A stretch of 64,000 nucleotides of DNA from Mycolicibacterium hodleri. GTDB lineage: Bacteria > Actinomycetota > Actinomycetes > Mycobacteriales > Mycobacteriaceae. Positions 35,980 to 46,808 of the stretch are shown one piece after another. The stretch's first letter is position 1. Every line of letters begins with the position of its first letter. The position numbers and the translations under genes were made by a program. The stretch lies in assembly GCF_025822245.1 (NCBI RefSeq), contig NZ_JACKTL010000038.1, positions 1-64,000 of the forward strand. Reading direction: 5' to 3'. The notes under the pieces were generated by a model. The model was not told the origin of the DNA, did not search any database, and worked only from the letters and a program-made list of their open reading frames with translations.

Positions 35980-38900
35980 GTGACCGTCACGACCAGAACC
36001 GCGTGCTCCTACTGCGGTGTCGGCTGTGGCATCGAGGTCCAGACTCGAACCGACTCCGCCACGGGGCATCCGGTGATCGCCAGGGTGTCGGGCGACAAGC
36101 TGCACCCCACCAACGTCGGTCGCCTGTGCACCAAGGGCGCGACGCACGCCGAGATGATGGCGGCCGACGACGACCGGCTGGGCTCGGCTCTGGTGCGGCC
36201 GTCGCGCGGCGAAGAGCCCGTGCCGACGTCGGTCGACGAGGCCGTCGCCGAAGCCGGGCGGCGGCTCCGCGCGATCGTCGACGAGCACGGGCCCGACGCG
36301 GTGGCGCTCTACGTCTCCGGTCAGATGTCGATCGAGGCGCAGTACCTGGCGACCAAGCTGGCCAAGGGCTTCCTGCGCACGATGCACATCGAGTCGAATT
36401 CGCGCCTGTGCATGGCAAGTGCGGGAACGGGTTACAAGCAGTCGCTGGGCGCGGACGGTCCGCCCGGATCCTATGCCGACTTCGACGTCACCGACCTGTT
36501 CTTCGTCATCGGGTCGAACATGGCCGACTGTCATCCCATCCTGTTCCTGCGGATGGCCGAACGCCTCAAGGCCGGGGCCAAGCTGATCGTCGTCGACCCG
36601 CGCCGCACCACCACCGCCGAGAAGGCCGACCTGTATCTGCAGATCGCACCGGGGACCGACCTCGCCCTGCTGAACGGCATCCTGCACCTGCTGGTCTCCT
36701 GGGGTGAGGTCGACGCGCAGTTCATCGCCGACCACACCGAGGGCTGGGACGCGATGCCGGACTTCCTCGCCGACTATCCGCCCGAGGTCGTCGCACGAAT
36801 CACCGGTCTGGCCGAGGCCGACATCCGGCTGGCGGCGCGCATGATCGCCGACGCCGGCGATTGGATGACCTGTTGGACGATGGGCCTCAACCAGAGCACC
36901 CACGGCACGTGGAACACCAACGCCGTCTGCAACCTTCACCTGGCGACCGGCGCGATCTGCCGGCCGGGCAGCGGGCCCATGTCCCTGACGGGTCAACCGA
37001 ATGCCATGGGCGGCCGCGAAATGGGATACATGGGACCGGGTCTGCCGGGTCAGCGGGTGGTCACCTCGGCCGACGACCGTGCCTTCGTCGAACGCGTGTG
37101 GGGCCTGGCCGCGGGCACCATCCGCACCGACGTCGGCCCCGGCACGGTCGACATGTTCCGGCAGATGGCCGACGGCCACGTCAAGGCCTGTTGGATCATC
37201 TGCACGAATCCCGTTGCCAGTGTGGCCAATCGCAAGACGGTGATCACCGGTCTGGAATCGGCGGAGCTGGTGATCACCCAGGACGCCTACCGGACGACGG
37301 CGACCAACCACTACGCCGACGTCGTCCTGCCGGCGACGCTCTGGGCCGAAGCCGACGCGGTGATGGTCAACTCCGACCGCAACCTCACGCTGCTCCGGCA
37401 AGCCATCCCCGCCCACGGCGACGCCCGGCCGGACTGGCAGTTGATCTGCCAGGTCGCCGGGCAGCTCGGCTTCGGCGAAGACTTCGCCTACGCCTCGAGC
37501 GAGGAGGTCTTCGAGGAGATCCGCGAATTCTCCAATCCCCGCACGGGTTACGACCTCAGAGGGGTTGACTACGAGCGGCTGCGGCAGGGGCCGGTGCAGT
37601 GGCCCGCGCCGCCGCCCGGTCAGCCGGGCGGGGACGTCGACCGCCACCCCATTCGCTACCTCAACGACGGCGTCAGCCAGGACCCGTTCGTCGACCTCGA
37701 CGGCCACCGCCCCCGGCTCGCCTTCCCGACCCCGTCGCGACGTGCGGTGTTCCACCCCCGGCCGCACCTTCCGCCGGCCGAGATGCCCGACGACGACTAC
37801 CCGACGGTGCTGAACACCGGTCGCCTGCAACATCAATGGCACACCATGACCAAGACCGGCAAGGTGGCCAAGCTAAACAAGCTCGACGACGGTCCGTTCG
37901 TCGAGATCCACCCGGACGACGCCGCGGCGCTGAACGTCGTCGAGGGTCAGCCCGTCGAAGTGGCGTCGCGACGCGGTCGCGCGGTGCTCCCCGCCGTGGT
38001 CACCGACCGGGTGCGCCCCGGCAATTGCTTTGCGCCCTTTCACTGGAACGACGAGCACGGTGAATATCTCGCGGTCAACGCCGTCACCTCCGACGCCGTC
38101 GACCCCGTCTCGTTGCAACCCGAGTTCAAGGCGTGCGCGGTCCGGATGCGCCCCGCCGGACCGCCGCCCGCACCGGTGGACCTCGCCGGCGGTCGGACCC
38201 ACCGGATCGGGTCGGCGCTGGGCCTCGACGAGCACCCGGTGCCCGCCCTCGCCGACGCCGAGAAGCATTACCTGGCAGGCTTCTTCCGCGCTCTGCCGCC
38301 GGACGTTCACGGTGTCCCCGTGCTTCCGGCCGAGGCGCCGGTGGGTGCCGCGGTGCGCCACTACGTCGACGGCATGCTCGCGGGAACCTACTCCCGCCTT
38401 GCGACTGGTGCCGAGGTGGCCGCGCCAGGGCCGTTGGTGCTGTGGGCGTCCCAGACCGGCACCGCCGAGGACGTTGCGGCCCAGGTGGCCGACCGGCTCG
38501 GACCCGCGCGCGTGGTGAACATGGACCAGTGCCAGCTCTCCGAGTTGGCCACCGCCGGCGACGTCCTCATCGTCACCAGCACGTTCGGCGACGGCGGGCC
38601 ACCGGACAACGGCGCGGACTTCTGGGCCCGCCTGGCCTCGGCCGACGCGCCGGCGCTCGACGGGGTGCGGTACGCGGTGCTCGGCATCGGGGACCGCTCC
38701 TACGACGACTTCTGCGGGCACGCCAGGTCGGTGGACGCCCGGTTGAGCGAGTTGGGGGCCACCCCGCTCACCACACGTGCCGATTGCGAGGCCTACGACG
38801 CCGAACCGATGGCGCAGTGGGTCGACCGGGTCACCGCTCTGGTCGGCGCCTCCTCGATTCCCGTGACTCCCGCGCCGGCGCGCCGTGTCGCGCCGTTCAC

Positions 38901-39975
38901 CAGGGCCAACCCCGTCGACGCACCGTTGAGCCGCAACGTGTTGCTCACTCCGCCGGGAGCCTCGAAGGAGGTGCGGCAGTTCGGATTCGACGTGTCCGCG
39001 CACGGCGTCGCCTATGCCGTCGGCGACGCGTTGGGCGTGTGCCCCGTCAACGACGAGGCCACGGTGCGCCGATGGCTCGACGCCACGGGGCTGTCCGCCG
39101 ACGACGTGATCGAGGTCGACGGCCACGACATGGCGTTGGGTGAGGCGTTGACGACCCGCTACGACATCTGTCGCGTCACGCCCAACCTGCTCGAGCTGAT
39201 CGGCGAGGGCGGCCCTCGCAGCCGGTCGGAGATGGATCGGTGGCTGCGCGGCCGCGACGGCGTGGACGTGGTGAGCGAATTCGGCGTCCGTGCCGAGCCG
39301 CAACGGTGGCGCGACGCCCTGGTCCGACTGACGCCGCGGTCGTACTCGATCTCGAGCAGCCCGCTGGTCAGTCCCCACGAGGTCCAGCTGACCGTGTCGG
39401 TCGTCCGCTACCTGACCGGCGACGGAGGCCGGCGCGGGGGAGTGTGCTCGACGTTCCTCGCCGACCGGGCGTCGCACGCGTCGGTGTTCCTGCAGCCGTC
39501 GCCGCACTTCCGGCCGCCGGAGGACGGCTCGGTCCCGATGATCATGGTGGGCCCGGGGACGGGCGTCGCCCCCTTCCGCGGATTCCTTCAGGAGCGCCGC
39601 GCGCTGGGGCACACCGGCCGCAACTGGCTCTTCTTCGGCGACCGGCACCGCGCCGAGAACTTCTACTACCGCGAGGATCTGGAGGACATGGTCGACGACG
39701 GCCTGTTGAGTCGACTGGACGTGGCCTTCTCCCGCGATCAACCCGAGCGGGTTTACGTGCAGCACAAGATTCGCGACTACGGCGCCGACGTGTGGCGCTG
39801 GCTGGAGGACGGTGCGCACGTCTACGTCTGCGGCGACGCCACCCGCATGGCCAAGGACGTCGACGACGCACTCACGGCGGTGATCCGCACGCACGGTGGA
39901 CTGTCGAGCGAGGGCGCACACGACTACAAACGCGAACTCGTCGCCGCCAAACGCTATGTGCGCGACGTGTACTGA
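35980..39975 (+). CDS. nasN: Assimilatory nitrate reductase fused to diflavin reductase (NasN type)
   Basis: A 1331-residue single-chain nitrate reductase. The N-terminal half is a molybdopterin oxidoreductase with a [4Fe-4S] site (Cys9, Cys12, Cys16, Cys50) and a probable Mo ligand Cys144 (SRLCMAS), ending in a dinucleotide-binding domain (LNTGRLQHQWHTMTKTG). The C-terminal half is CysJ-like: flavodoxin domain (about 818-960, SQTGTAEDVA), FAD domain (RSYSISSSPL) and NADPH domain (about 1190-1331, GPGTGVAPFRGF, YVCGDATRMAKDV). Electrons can therefore pass from NAD(P)H to nitrate within one chain, as reported for M. smegmatis NasN. GTG 35980 is 5 bp after narK. Confidence 0.95.
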   Translation: MTVTTRTACSYCGVGCGIEVQTRTDSATGHPVIARVSGDKLHPTNVGRLCTKGATHAEMMAADDDRLGSALVRPSRGEEPVPTSVDEAVAEAGRRLRAIVDEHGPDAVALYVSGQMSIEAQYLATKLAKGFLRTMHIESNSRLCMASAGTGYKQSLGADGPPGSYADFDVTDLFFVIGSNMADCHPILFLRMAERLKAGAKLIVVDPRRTTTAEKADLYLQIAPGTDLALLNGILHLLVSWGEVDAQFIADHTEGWDAMPDFLADYPPEVVARITGLAEADIRLAARMIADAGDWMTCWTMGLNQSTHGTWNTNAVCNLHLATGAICRPGSGPMSLTGQPNAMGGREMGYMGPGLPGQRVVTSADDRAFVERVWGLAAGTIRTDVGPGTVDMFRQMADGHVKACWIICTNPVASVANRKTVITGLESAELVITQDAYRTTATNHYADVVLPATLWAEADAVMVNSDRNLTLLRQAIPAHGDARPDWQLICQVAGQLGFGEDFAYASSEEVFEEIREFSNPRTGYDLRGVDYERLRQGPVQWPAPPPGQPGGDVDRHPIRYLNDGVSQDPFVDLDGHRPRLAFPTPSRRAVFHPRPHLPPAEMPDDDYPTVLNTGRLQHQWHTMTKTGKVAKLNKLDDGPFVEIHPDDAAALNVVEGQPVEVASRRGRAVLPAVVTDRVRPGNCFAPFHWNDEHGEYLAVNAVTSDAVDPVSLQPEFKACAVRMRPAGPPPAPVDLAGGRTHRIGSALGLDEHPVPALADAEKHYLAGFFRALPPDVHGVPVLPAEAPVGAAVRHYVDGMLAGTYSRLATGAEVAAPGPLVLWASQTGTAEDVAAQVADRLGPARVVNMDQCQLSELATAGDVLIVTSTFGDGGPPDNGADFWARLASADAPALDGVRYAVLGIGDRSYDDFCGHARSVDARLSELGATPLTTRADCEAYDAEPMAQWVDRVTALVGASSIPVTPAPARRVAPFTRANPVDAPLSRNVLLTPPGASKEVRQFGFDVSAHGVAYAVGDALGVCPVNDEATVRRWLDATGLSADDVIEVDGHDMALGEALTTRYDICRVTPNLLELIGEGGPRSRSEMDRWLRGRDGVDVVSEFGVRAEPQRWRDALVRLTPRSYSISSSPLVSPHEVQLTVSVVRYLTGDGGRRGGVCSTFLADRASHASVFLQPSPHFRPPEDGSVPMIMVGPGTGVAPFRGFLQERRALGHTGRNWLFFGDRHRAENFYYREDLEDMVDDGLLSRLDVAFSRDQPERVYVQHKIRDYGADVWRWLEDGAHVYVCGDATRMAKDVDDALTAVIRTHGGLSSEGAHDYKRELVAAKRYVRDVY

Positions 39976-40025
39976 CAGTCGTCGACCACCTGTGGCCGTC
40001 ACCGTGGAGGTGTAGGTTTCCGACC

Positions 40026-41120
40026 ATGGCCGCACCCACCGTGAACGTGAATCTGCCGGGCCGCCTTGGCGACCCGACCATGGAAATGCGTACCGACCCA
40101 CGTGTCGATCCCCGATTGCTGGCAGCCATCGCCCCGTTCGGCCTCGACGCGAAGGCCGCCGAGGTGCCCGTCACCAGGGACTCGCCGCTCGAGGATCTGC
40201 TCGCCGTCGCGGCGGCGGCGGAGCAGGGTTTCGACGGCCTGTTCGGGGCGTTGCTCGCCGACGTCCCCGCCGCCCAGGGCGTCGAAACCCGCAGCCTCAC
40301 CATCACCGGCGTCGACGGCAACGACGTCGCGCTGTACGTGCACCGCCCGATCGGGGTGTCGATGCCGCTGCCGGGTCTGCTGCATCTGCACGGCGGCGGC
40401 ATGGCGATCCTCACCGCCGTCGACGAGGGGGCCGCTCTGTGGCGCAACCATCTGGCGGCCCGCGGGTGCGTCGTCGTCGGGGTGGAGTTCCGCAACTCCG
40501 GTGGTGCCCTGGGGCCACATCCGTTTCCGGCCGGCCTGAACGACTGTGCCAGCGCGCTGGACTGGATGCACGCTCAGCGCGAGGGCCTGGGGTTGACGTC
40601 CATCGTCGTCACGGGCGAGTCGGGCGGCGGCAACCTGTCGATCGCGACGGCGCTGAAGGCCAAGCGCGACGGTCGGCTGGACCACGTCGACGGGGTCTAC
40701 GCCCAGGTGCCGTTCATCTACGGCGGTTACGACACCCCCAATCCCGCGCTGCCGTCGTTGGTCGAGAACGAGGGGTACATACTCAGCCCGTCGGTCATGA
40801 CGCTCATGGCGGCGCTCTACGACCCGACGGGGACGCACGCACGCGACCCGCTGGCGTGGCCGTACTACGCCGACGAGGACGATCTGCGGGGTCTTCCGCC
40901 GCACGTGGTGACGACCGACGAGGTCGACCCGCTGCGTGACGAGGGGCTGGCCTTCCTGCGAGCCCTGCAACGGGCCGGGGTCGACGCCACCGGCCACACC
41001 TACAGCGGTGTGGGGCATGGGTGCGAGCAGTTGATGGGGGCGTTCATCCCGGACCTCTTCGAGCGGGCCCTGCACGACGTCGTCGACTTCGCGCGCGGGT
41101 TGGGTAGAACGCTGAGTTGA
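40026..41120 (+). CDS. Alpha/beta hydrolase, hormone-sensitive-lipase-like esterase
   Basis: A 364-residue esterase of the HSL/alpha-beta hydrolase-3 group. The oxyanion motif HLHGGGM, nucleophile Ser199 in GESGGG, the acid region TTDEVDPLRDEG and the catalytic His in GVGHGCE are all visible. No signal peptide is seen, so it is probably cytoplasmic. The substrate is unknown. It lies 50 bp downstream of the nitrate reductase but looks unrelated to nitrogen metabolism. Confidence 0.9.
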   Translation: MAAPTVNVNLPGRLGDPTMEMRTDPRVDPRLLAAIAPFGLDAKAAEVPVTRDSPLEDLLAVAAAAEQGFDGLFGALLADVPAAQGVETRSLTITGVDGNDVALYVHRPIGVSMPLPGLLHLHGGGMAILTAVDEGAALWRNHLAARGCVVVGVEFRNSGGALGPHPFPAGLNDCASALDWMHAQREGLGLTSIVVTGESGGGNLSIATALKAKRDGRLDHVDGVYAQVPFIYGGYDTPNPALPSLVENEGYILSPSVMTLMAALYDPTGTHARDPLAWPYYADEDDLRGLPPHVVTTDEVDPLRDEGLAFLRALQRAGVDATGHTYSGVGHGCEQLMGAFIPDLFERALHDVVDFARGLGRTLS

Positions 41121-41126
41121 AAGAGT

Positions 41127-41211
41127 GTCCGAGGGGGGACTTGAACCCCCACGCCCATTAATAGGGCACTAGCACCTCAAGCTAGCGCGTCTGCCATTCC
41201 GCCACTCGGAC
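41127..41211 (-). tRNA. tRNA-Leu (anticodon GAG)
   Basis: The minus strand forms an 85-nt cloverleaf. The acceptor stem is GTCCGAG with CTCGGAC, and the anticodon stem CTAGC/GCTAG encloses loop TTGAGGT, giving anticodon GAG. There is a long variable arm typical of class II leucine tRNAs and a T-arm around GGTTCAAGTCC. CCA is not encoded. Confidence 0.96.
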
Positions 41212-41278
41212 AAGAGCGCCTAAGGCTAACGGATTCCGGGGCCCGGACCAAAACGCGTAGAAGTGAGCAGTGGTACGA

Positions 41279-42622
41279 ATGGTGACCGTGACTGACTTTC
41301 CGCAGCCCTCCGACGAGGTCGTCGAGCTCGTGAGCTCGCTCATTCGGTTCGACACGTCGAACACCGGCGAGCTCGAGACCACCAAGGGCGAGGCCGACTG
41401 CGCCCGCTGGGTGGCTCGGCAGCTCGAGGAGGTCGGCTACGAATGCGAGTACGTCGAGTCCGGTGCCCCGGGCCGGGGGAACGTCGTGACCCGGCTGGCG
41501 GGCGCCGATCGCAGCCGCGGGGCCTTGTTGATCCACGGGCACCTCGACGTGGTGCCCGCCGAAGCCGCCGACTGGAGCGTGCATCCGTTCTCGGGCGCCG
41601 TGTCCGACGGCTACGTGTGGGGCCGCGGCGCGATCGACATGAAGAACATGATCGGCATGATGATCGCCGTCGCGCGGTACCTGAAGCGCTCGGGCATCGC
41701 GCCACCGCGAGACCTGGTGTTCGCCTTCGTCGCCGACGAGGAGGCCGGCGGCAGGTACGGCTGCGGCTGGCTCGTCGAGAACCGCCCCGACCTCTTCGAG
41801 GGCGTCACGGAGGCGATCGGCGAGGTCGGCGGATTCTCGTTGACGGTGCCCCACCGCGACGGCGGCGACAAGCGCCTGTACCTGATCGAGACGGCCGAGA
41901 AGGGCATGCGCTGGATGCGGCTGACCGCCCGCGGCCGCGCGGGCCACGGCTCGTTCGTGCACGACGACAACGCCGTCACGACCCTCGCCGGCGCGGTGGA
42001 CCGGCTGGGCCGCCACCAGTTCCCGGTGGTGCTCACCGACACCGTCGCGCAGTTCCTCACCGCCGTCGGCGAGGAGACCGGGCACTCCTTCGATCCCGAC
42101 TCGCCGGATCTTGACGGCGTGGTCGCCAAGCTCGGTCCGATCGGGCGCATCGTGGGTGCGACGCTGCGCGACTCGGCGAACCCGACGATGCTCAAGGCCG
42201 GCTACAAGGCCAACGTGATCCCGGGGTCGGCCGAGGCCGTGGTGGATTGCCGCATCCTGCCCGGCCACGCGGCGGAGTTCGAGGCCGCCGTCGACGAACT
42301 GATCGGGCCGAACGTCACCCGCGAGTGGATCACCGATCTGCCCGCCTACGAGACCACCTTCGACGGCGACCTGGTCGAGGCCATGAACGCCGCGCTGCTG
42401 GCGGTCGACCCGGAGGCACGCATCGTGCCCTACATGTTGTCCGGCGGGACCGATGCCAAACACTTTGCGCGGCTTGGCATTCGATGCTTCGGCTTCATTC
42501 CGCTGCGGCTGCCGCCCGAACTGGACTTCGCCGCGTTGTTCCACGGCGTCGACGAGCGGGTACCCGTCGAGTCGCTGACGTTCGGCACCGAGGTTCTCCA
42601 GAGCTTCCTGTTGAATTGCTGA
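41279..42622 (+). CDS. M20-family zinc peptidase (Rv2141c type)
   Basis: A 447-residue M20/ArgE/DapE/CPG2-family metallohydrolase. The metal-binding motifs [17 protein letters not shown] and FVADEEAGG are intact, with the dimerisation domain between them and a C-terminal [15 protein letters not shown]is. Several starts are possible: GTG 41270, ATG 41279 or GTG 41282; ATG is chosen. The natural substrate (dipeptide or N-acyl amino acid) is not known. Confidence 0.92.
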   Translation: MVTVTDFPQPSDEVVELVSSLIRFDTSNTGELETTKGEADCARWVARQLEEVGYECEYVESGAPGRGNVVTRLAGADRSRGALLIHGHLDVVPAEAADWSVHPFSGAVSDGYVWGRGAIDMKNMIGMMIAVARYLKRSGIAPPRDLVFAFVADEEAGGRYGCGWLVENRPDLFEGVTEAIGEVGGFSLTVPHRDGGDKRLYLIETAEKGMRWMRLTARGRAGHGSFVHDDNAVTTLAGAVDRLGRHQFPVVLTDTVAQFLTAVGEETGHSFDPDSPDLDGVVAKLGPIGRIVGATLRDSANPTMLKAGYKANVIPGSAEAVVDCRILPGHAAEFEAAVDELIGPNVTREWITDLPAYETTFDGDLVEAMNAALLAVDPEARIVPYMLSGGTDAKHFARLGIRCFGFIPLRLPPELDFAALFHGVDERVPVESLTFGTEVLQSFLLNC

Positions 42623-42651
42623 CCCACCCACAGTTGCACCGAAAGGACCTG

Positions 42652-43185
42652 ATGAGCACCCCGTACGACGACCTTCCGACGCTGCCCTCCTTCACCCTGA
42701 CCTCGACGTCGGTCACCGACGGCCAGCCCTTGGCCAACGACCAGGTCAGCGGCATCATGGGCGCCGGGGGCTCCGACGTCTCCCCGCAGCTGAGCTGGTC
42801 GGGGTTTCCCGAGACGACGCGCAGCTTCGCGGTGACGATGTACGACCCCGACGCGCCGACGGCCTCCGGCTTCTGGCACTGGGCGGTGGCCAACCTGCCC
42901 GCCACCGTCACCGAGCTGCCCGAAGGCGTGGGGGACGGCAGCCACAGCGGCTTCCCCGGTGACGCGATCACCCTCGCCAACGACGCCGGCCTCAAGCGCT
43001 TCATCGGCGCCGCCCCGCCGCCGGGGCACGGCCCGCACCGCTACTTCATCGCCGTGCACGCCGTCGACGCCGAGAAGCTCGACATCCCCGAGGATGCGAC
43101 GCCGGCCTATCTGGGTTTCAACCTGTTCAGCCACGCCATCGCCCGCGCCGTCATCATGGGCACCTACGAGCAGAAGGAGGGCTAG
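42652..43185 (+). CDS. YbhB/YbcL-family PEBP-like protein
   Basis: A 177-residue phosphatidylethanolamine-binding-protein-like fold. The family motifs [14 protein letters not shown] and [18 protein letters not shown] are clear. It corresponds in length and position to M. tuberculosis TB18.6 (Rv2140c). A GAAAGGACC Shine-Dalgarno supports ATG 42652. The stop overlaps the convergent pyrD stop. The physiological ligand is not known. Confidence 0.93.
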   Translation: MSTPYDDLPTLPSFTLTSTSVTDGQPLANDQVSGIMGAGGSDVSPQLSWSGFPETTRSFAVTMYDPDAPTASGFWHWAVANLPATVTELPEGVGDGSHSGFPGDAITLANDAGLKRFIGAAPPPGHGPHRYFIAVHAVDAEKLDIPEDATPAYLGFNLFSHAIARAVIMGTYEQKEG

Positions 43186-44246
43186 CGGGCCTCCGACCCC
43201 ACGGCGTCGGTCAGCGACGCGAAACCGCCGGCGTGCAGCTTCTCGGCGAGGCCGTCGTGAACGTGCTTGGCCCACAACCCCCCGCCGTACACGAAGCCGG
43301 TGTAGCCCTGCAGCAGTGAGGCGCCCGCGGCGATGCGCTCCCACGCGTCGTCGGCGGTCTCGATGCCGCCGACGCTGATCAGCACCAGTCGGTCGCCCAC
43401 GCGGCGGTACAACCGCTGGAGCACCTCGACCGAGCGGCGGGCGACGGGCGGGCCGGACACGCCCCCAGCGCCCAGCTCGTCGGCGCCAGGGGTGACCAGT
43501 CCGGCGCGCGAGATCGTGGTGTTGGTGGCGACGATGCCGGCCAAGCCCAGTTCGACTGCCAGGTCGGCGATGTCGTCGACGTCGGAGTCCGACAGGTCGG
43601 GGGCGATCTTCACCAGCACCGGGGTGGTGGTCTCGGCCCGGACGGCGGCCAGGATCGGCCGCAGCGACTCGACGGCCTGCAGATCGCGAAGGCCGGGGGT
43701 GTTGGGAGAGCTGACGTTCACGACGAGGAACGACGCGAGCGGACCGACCAGGCGCGCGCTTTCGGTGTAGTCGGTGACGGCGTCCTCGGCGGGGGTCGCC
43801 TTCGTCTTGCCGATGTTCGCCCCGATCGGCACCTCGGCGACGCGACGGCTCAACCGACGTGCCAGCGCCGCCGCGCCGTGGTTGTTGAAGCCCATCCGGT
43901 TCAGCAGGGCGCGGTCCTGCGGCAAGCGGAACATTCGCGGTGCCGGGTTGCCCGGTTGCGGGTGTGCGGTCACCGTGCCGACTTCGGCGTAGCCGAAACC
44001 CAGTGCACCCCAAGTCTTCAGGCCAGTACCGTCCTTGTCGAAGCCGGCCGCGAGACCGACCGGCCCCGGAAACCGCACGCCGAACACCGTGCTGGCCAGG
44101 ACGGGGTCGTGCGGGGCCAGCCACCTGGTCAGGCTCCGGCGCAGGGGCCTCGGCGCGGTCGCCAACCGCAGGGCGGCGAACACCAGGGTGTGGATCCGCT
44201 CGGGTGGAACGAGGAAGAAGAGTCGTCGCAGCGCGTGGTAGATCAC
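43182..44246 (-). CDS. pyrD: Dihydroorotate dehydrogenase (quinone), class 2 PyrD
   Basis: Membrane-associated flavoenzyme oxidising dihydroorotate to orotate with quinone as acceptor in pyrimidine synthesis. The 354-residue product has the N-terminal membrane helix of class 2 enzymes ([13 protein letters not shown]), AAGFDKDG, the NRMGFNN loop, the catalytic-Ser segment [11 protein letters not shown] and FMN-binding ISVGGI. GTG 44246 overlaps the stop of the upstream small gene; ATG 44276 is an alternative that would overlap it more. Confidence 0.96.
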   Translation of the reverse strand: MIYHALRRLFFLVPPERIHTLVFAALRLATAPRPLRRSLTRWLAPHDPVLASTVFGVRFPGPVGLAAGFDKDGTGLKTWGALGFGYAEVGTVTAHPQPGNPAPRMFRLPQDRALLNRMGFNNHGAAALARRLSRRVAEVPIGANIGKTKATPAEDAVTDYTESARLVGPLASFLVVNVSSPNTPGLRDLQAVESLRPILAAVRAETTTPVLVKIAPDLSDSDVDDIADLAVELGLAGIVATNTTISRAGLVTPGADELGAGGVSGPPVARRSVEVLQRLYRRVGDRLVLISVGGIETADDAWERIAAGASLLQGYTGFVYGGGLWAKHVHDGLAEKLHAGGFASLTDAVGSEAR

Positions 44247-44497
44247 GAGGCGGGCTGACCGTCGACGCTCGCCCATGCCGCAGACTTCCTGCGCCGCAAC
44301 AGAACTCGTCGACTTCCGTCGGTGTAGAGGCGAACCCTGGTCAACTCCCACCCGCGATACTCGGCTTCGATCGACAGCCGGATCGACGCGGAGACGCGCG
44401 TGACGTCGGGGGGCAGCCGCAACGGCACCCACTCGTACTCGTCGGAGAGGTCGGCCTCCCACGCGGCGGGCATGCGTCCCCGCTGAGGCGAACTCAC
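44243..44497 (-). CDS. Small DUF5703-like protein between lppL and pyrD
   Basis: An 84-residue basic protein ([22 protein letters not shown], then an Arg-rich C-terminus). It is tied to both neighbours: GTG 44497 overlaps the lppL stop and its own stop overlaps the pyrD start, which argues strongly that it is real. It resembles the small actinobacterial DUF5703 proteins, but I am not certain of the family. No function is assigned. Confidence 0.78.
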   Translation of the reverse strand: MSSPQRGRMPAAWEADLSDEYEWVPLRLPPDVTRVSASIRLSIEAEYRGWELTRVRLYTDGSRRVLLRRRKSAAWASVDGQPAS

Positions 44498-45525
44498 GAG
44501 CCCGCCCCCGGGATCACTTGCACACCCGCGCCCGAACCGGACACCACGAAGAGTGTTCCGGTCTGGTCGTCGTATGTCATGGAGTTCGGTTGCTGCACGG
44601 TTCGATAACGCACCTTCTCGACGGGTATTCCGGTCGCCAGATCGTAACCAACGACGGTGTTCGTCGCAGTTTGCGACACCCACGCCAGTCGCGACGACCC
44701 GGCCAGCGCGAACGGCGCACCCTTCACCGGGTATTGCTGGCGCAGCATCAGGGGGTCGGTGCCGAAGACCAGCAGCGCCTCCCCGCGGGTGTCGGCCACC
44801 AGGATGCGGCCGGCCGGGTCGGCCACCATGGTGGTGGCTCCCTCACCCGCGCGAAGGGCGTGCTGCTGCTTGGTGCCCGACGGGTCGACCGTCGTGACCG
44901 ACGTCTGGCCCCGATCCAGGACGGCGACCGTGTCGCCTTCTGCGACAAGCGCATCCACGCGGGCGAAGATCTGCAGCCGTGCGCCGACCGTGGTGTCGGA
45001 GCTCAGCGTGTACACCGCACCGGAGGCGCTGCCGAGCACGATCTTGCCGTCGGCCCGGCGGGTGACGGCGGTGAAGTCGGTGTCGCGTTCGCCGTCGACG
45101 TCGCGCCGGACCACCGAACCGCCCGCGCCCAGGTTCACGGTGAAGTATCCGCCCTTGGTCGCCGCGTAGACGGTCCCGCGCCCGTCGCCGGCGATCGCCG
45201 TTGCGGGGCTCGGCAGCGGCACGGTCCGCGACGGCCCCGTGACCGGGAACGCGACGAGCGCCGACTGACCGGCGGCGTCGGCGCTCAGCACCACCGACGA
45301 CGACGTGGCCGCGTCGAAGACGACGGCCTCACCGCGCCCGGCCAGGGGCCGCACCGAGCCCGCAGGCGTCTCGCTGGCCGCCGGTGACACGGCGGCGGTC
45401 GCGGGCGAGATGGTCGGCGGGGGAGCGTCGGAGGCCTTGGAGCCGCAGGACGCGAGGGCGACCACCGTCACGATCATGGCCGCGCCGTGAGTCAGGCGAC
45501 GCCTCGGTGTTCTGGTCGGTGGCAA
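44494..45525 (-). CDS. lppL: LppL-type lipoprotein, predicted beta-propeller
   Basis: A 343-residue exported lipoprotein with an N-terminal signal ([20 protein letters not shown]) and lipobox LASC at about residue 24-27. The mature part has repeated short beta motifs ([47 protein letters not shown]), consistent with a beta-propeller. The start shown is TTG 45525; ATG 45477 would leave too short a signal. It heads the pyrD operon. Function is unknown. Confidence 0.87.
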   Translation of the reverse strand: MPPTRTPRRRLTHGAAMIVTVVALASCGSKASDAPPPTISPATAAVSPAASETPAGSVRPLAGRGEAVVFDAATSSSVVLSADAAGQSALVAFPVTGPSRTVPLPSPATAIAGDGRGTVYAATKGGYFTVNLGAGGSVVRRDVDGERDTDFTAVTRRADGKIVLGSASGAVYTLSSDTTVGARLQIFARVDALVAEGDTVAVLDRGQTSVTTVDPSGTKQQHALRAGEGATTMVADPAGRILVADTRGEALLVFGTDPLMLRQQYPVKGAPFALAGSSRLAWVSQTATNTVVGYDLATGIPVEKVRYRTVQQPNSMTYDDQTGTLFVVSGSGAGVQVIPGAGS

Positions 45526-45613
45526 GGGGTAAACCTCTACGATGGGATGGGATTGGGGCTCGAAGGGCCAGTTTAGGCACGTCGGGACACCGCCCCGGCG
45601 CTATGGTTCGGAC

Positions 45614-45925
45614 ATGACCCTGGCCGCCGATGACGACGTGTCCGAAAGCGAGTTCAGCGTCGAGGTCGTCTCCACCGGCCTCCACGCCAGCGGCTTCGGC
45701 CGCGTGGGTGACGGCAGGAGTTTCTCCTTCCAGGTCGACCGTCGGCGTCTCACCGTCGAGGTGTACCGCCCGCGCCTGCGGGGCCCGGTCCCGCAGGAGG
45801 AGGACGTCGTCGCCGCGGCCAGCCGCAGCCTCGAGCACGTCGACGTCACCGACGAACGCAGCCTGACGGCGGCCGTCCGCGACGCCGTCAACGACGCCCA
45901 ACCGGTGCCGCGCACGGCTCGCTGA
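45614..45925 (+). CDS. Conserved hypothetical protein (Rv2137c type)
   Basis: A 103-residue acidic soluble protein beginning MTLAADDDVSESEFSVEVV, with no signal or membrane segment and no catalytic motif. It is divergent from lppL across an 88-bp gap and precedes uppP by 30 bp on the same strand. Position and length fit M. tuberculosis Rv2137c. Function unknown. Confidence 0.78.
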   Translation: MTLAADDDVSESEFSVEVVSTGLHASGFGRVGDGRSFSFQVDRRRLTVEVYRPRLRGPVPQEEDVVAAASRSLEHVDVTDERSLTAAVRDAVNDAQPVPRTAR

Positions 45926-45955
45926 CCGCCCGCCCACGGTACGGTCGTCGGCGTG

Positions 45956-46792
45956 ATGGACATGTCGTGGCTGCAGGTCGTGGTGTTGTCGGTGGTGCAG
46001 GGCCTGACGGAGTTCCTTCCCGTGTCCAGCTCCGGGCACCTCGCGATCGTGTCGAAGCTCTTCTTCGCCGACGACGCGGGCGCGTCGTTCACCGCGGTCA
46101 GCCAACTCGGCACCGAACTCGCGGTGTTGATCTACTTCGCCAAGGACATCGGCCGCATCCTGGCGGCGTGGTTCGGCGGGCTGCGCGACTCCTCGCGTCG
46201 TACCCCGGACTACTGGCTGGGCTGGTGGGTCATCATCGGCACCATTCCGATCGGCGCGGCCGGGCTGATCTTCAAGCACTTCATCCGCGACGACGTCCGC
46301 AACCTCTGGGTCATCGCGACGGCGCTGATCGTGTTCTCCGCCGTCATCGCCGCCGCCGAGTACTTCGGCAGGCAAACCCGCCCGATAGAGCAGTTCACCT
46401 GGAAGGACAGCATCGTCATCGGCGTCTCCCAATGCTTGGCCCTGATCCCCGGGGTGTCGCGATCGGGTGCGACCATCAGCGCCGGTCTGTTCATGGGTCA
46501 GCAGCGCGAGGCCGCCGCCCGGTTCGGCTTCCTGCTCGCCATCCCCGCCGTCCTGGCCTCGGGGCTGTACTCCTTGCCCGACGCCTTCCATCCCGACGGG
46601 CGGGGGATGAGCGCCTCCGGGCCGCAGCTCGCGGTCTCGGTCGTCATCGCCTTCGTGGTCGGCCTCGCTGCCGTCTCCTGGTTCCTGAAATTCCTGGTGC
46701 GCCACGGCATGTACTGGTTCGTCGGCTACCGGGTGATCCTCGGTGCGACGCTGCTGGTCCTGCTGGGCACCGGCTCGGTGGCAGCACAGTGA
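45956..46792 (+). CDS. uppP: Undecaprenyl/decaprenyl-diphosphatase UppP (BacA)
   Basis: Membrane phosphatase that recycles polyprenyl diphosphate to the lipid carrier used by MraY/MurG and arabinogalactan synthesis. The product is 278 residues with about eight membrane segments. The catalytic motifs [15 protein letters not shown] and [14 protein letters not shown] are intact. Three in-frame starts lie close together (GTG 45953, ATG 45956, ATG 45962); the last matches the start I recall for M. tuberculosis. Confidence 0.95.
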   Translation: MDMSWLQVVVLSVVQGLTEFLPVSSSGHLAIVSKLFFADDAGASFTAVSQLGTELAVLIYFAKDIGRILAAWFGGLRDSSRRTPDYWLGWWVIIGTIPIGAAGLIFKHFIRDDVRNLWVIATALIVFSAVIAAAEYFGRQTRPIEQFTWKDSIVIGVSQCLALIPGVSRSGATISAGLFMGQQREAAARFGFLLAIPAVLASGLYSLPDAFHPDGRGMSASGPQLAVSVVIAFVVGLAAVSWFLKFLVRHGMYWFVGYRVILGATLLVLLGTGSVAAQ

Positions 46793-46808
46793 GCGGCGGC
46801 GCCAGGCG

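Noticed and set aside
35866..40101. Long minus-strand frames antisense to the nitrate reductase
   Set aside because: The plus-strand gene has complete catalytic motifs along its whole length; the antisense frames have none.
41127..41211. tRNA-Leu as an integration site
   Set aside because: No integrase, no repeated 3' tRNA fragment and no island on either side were seen.
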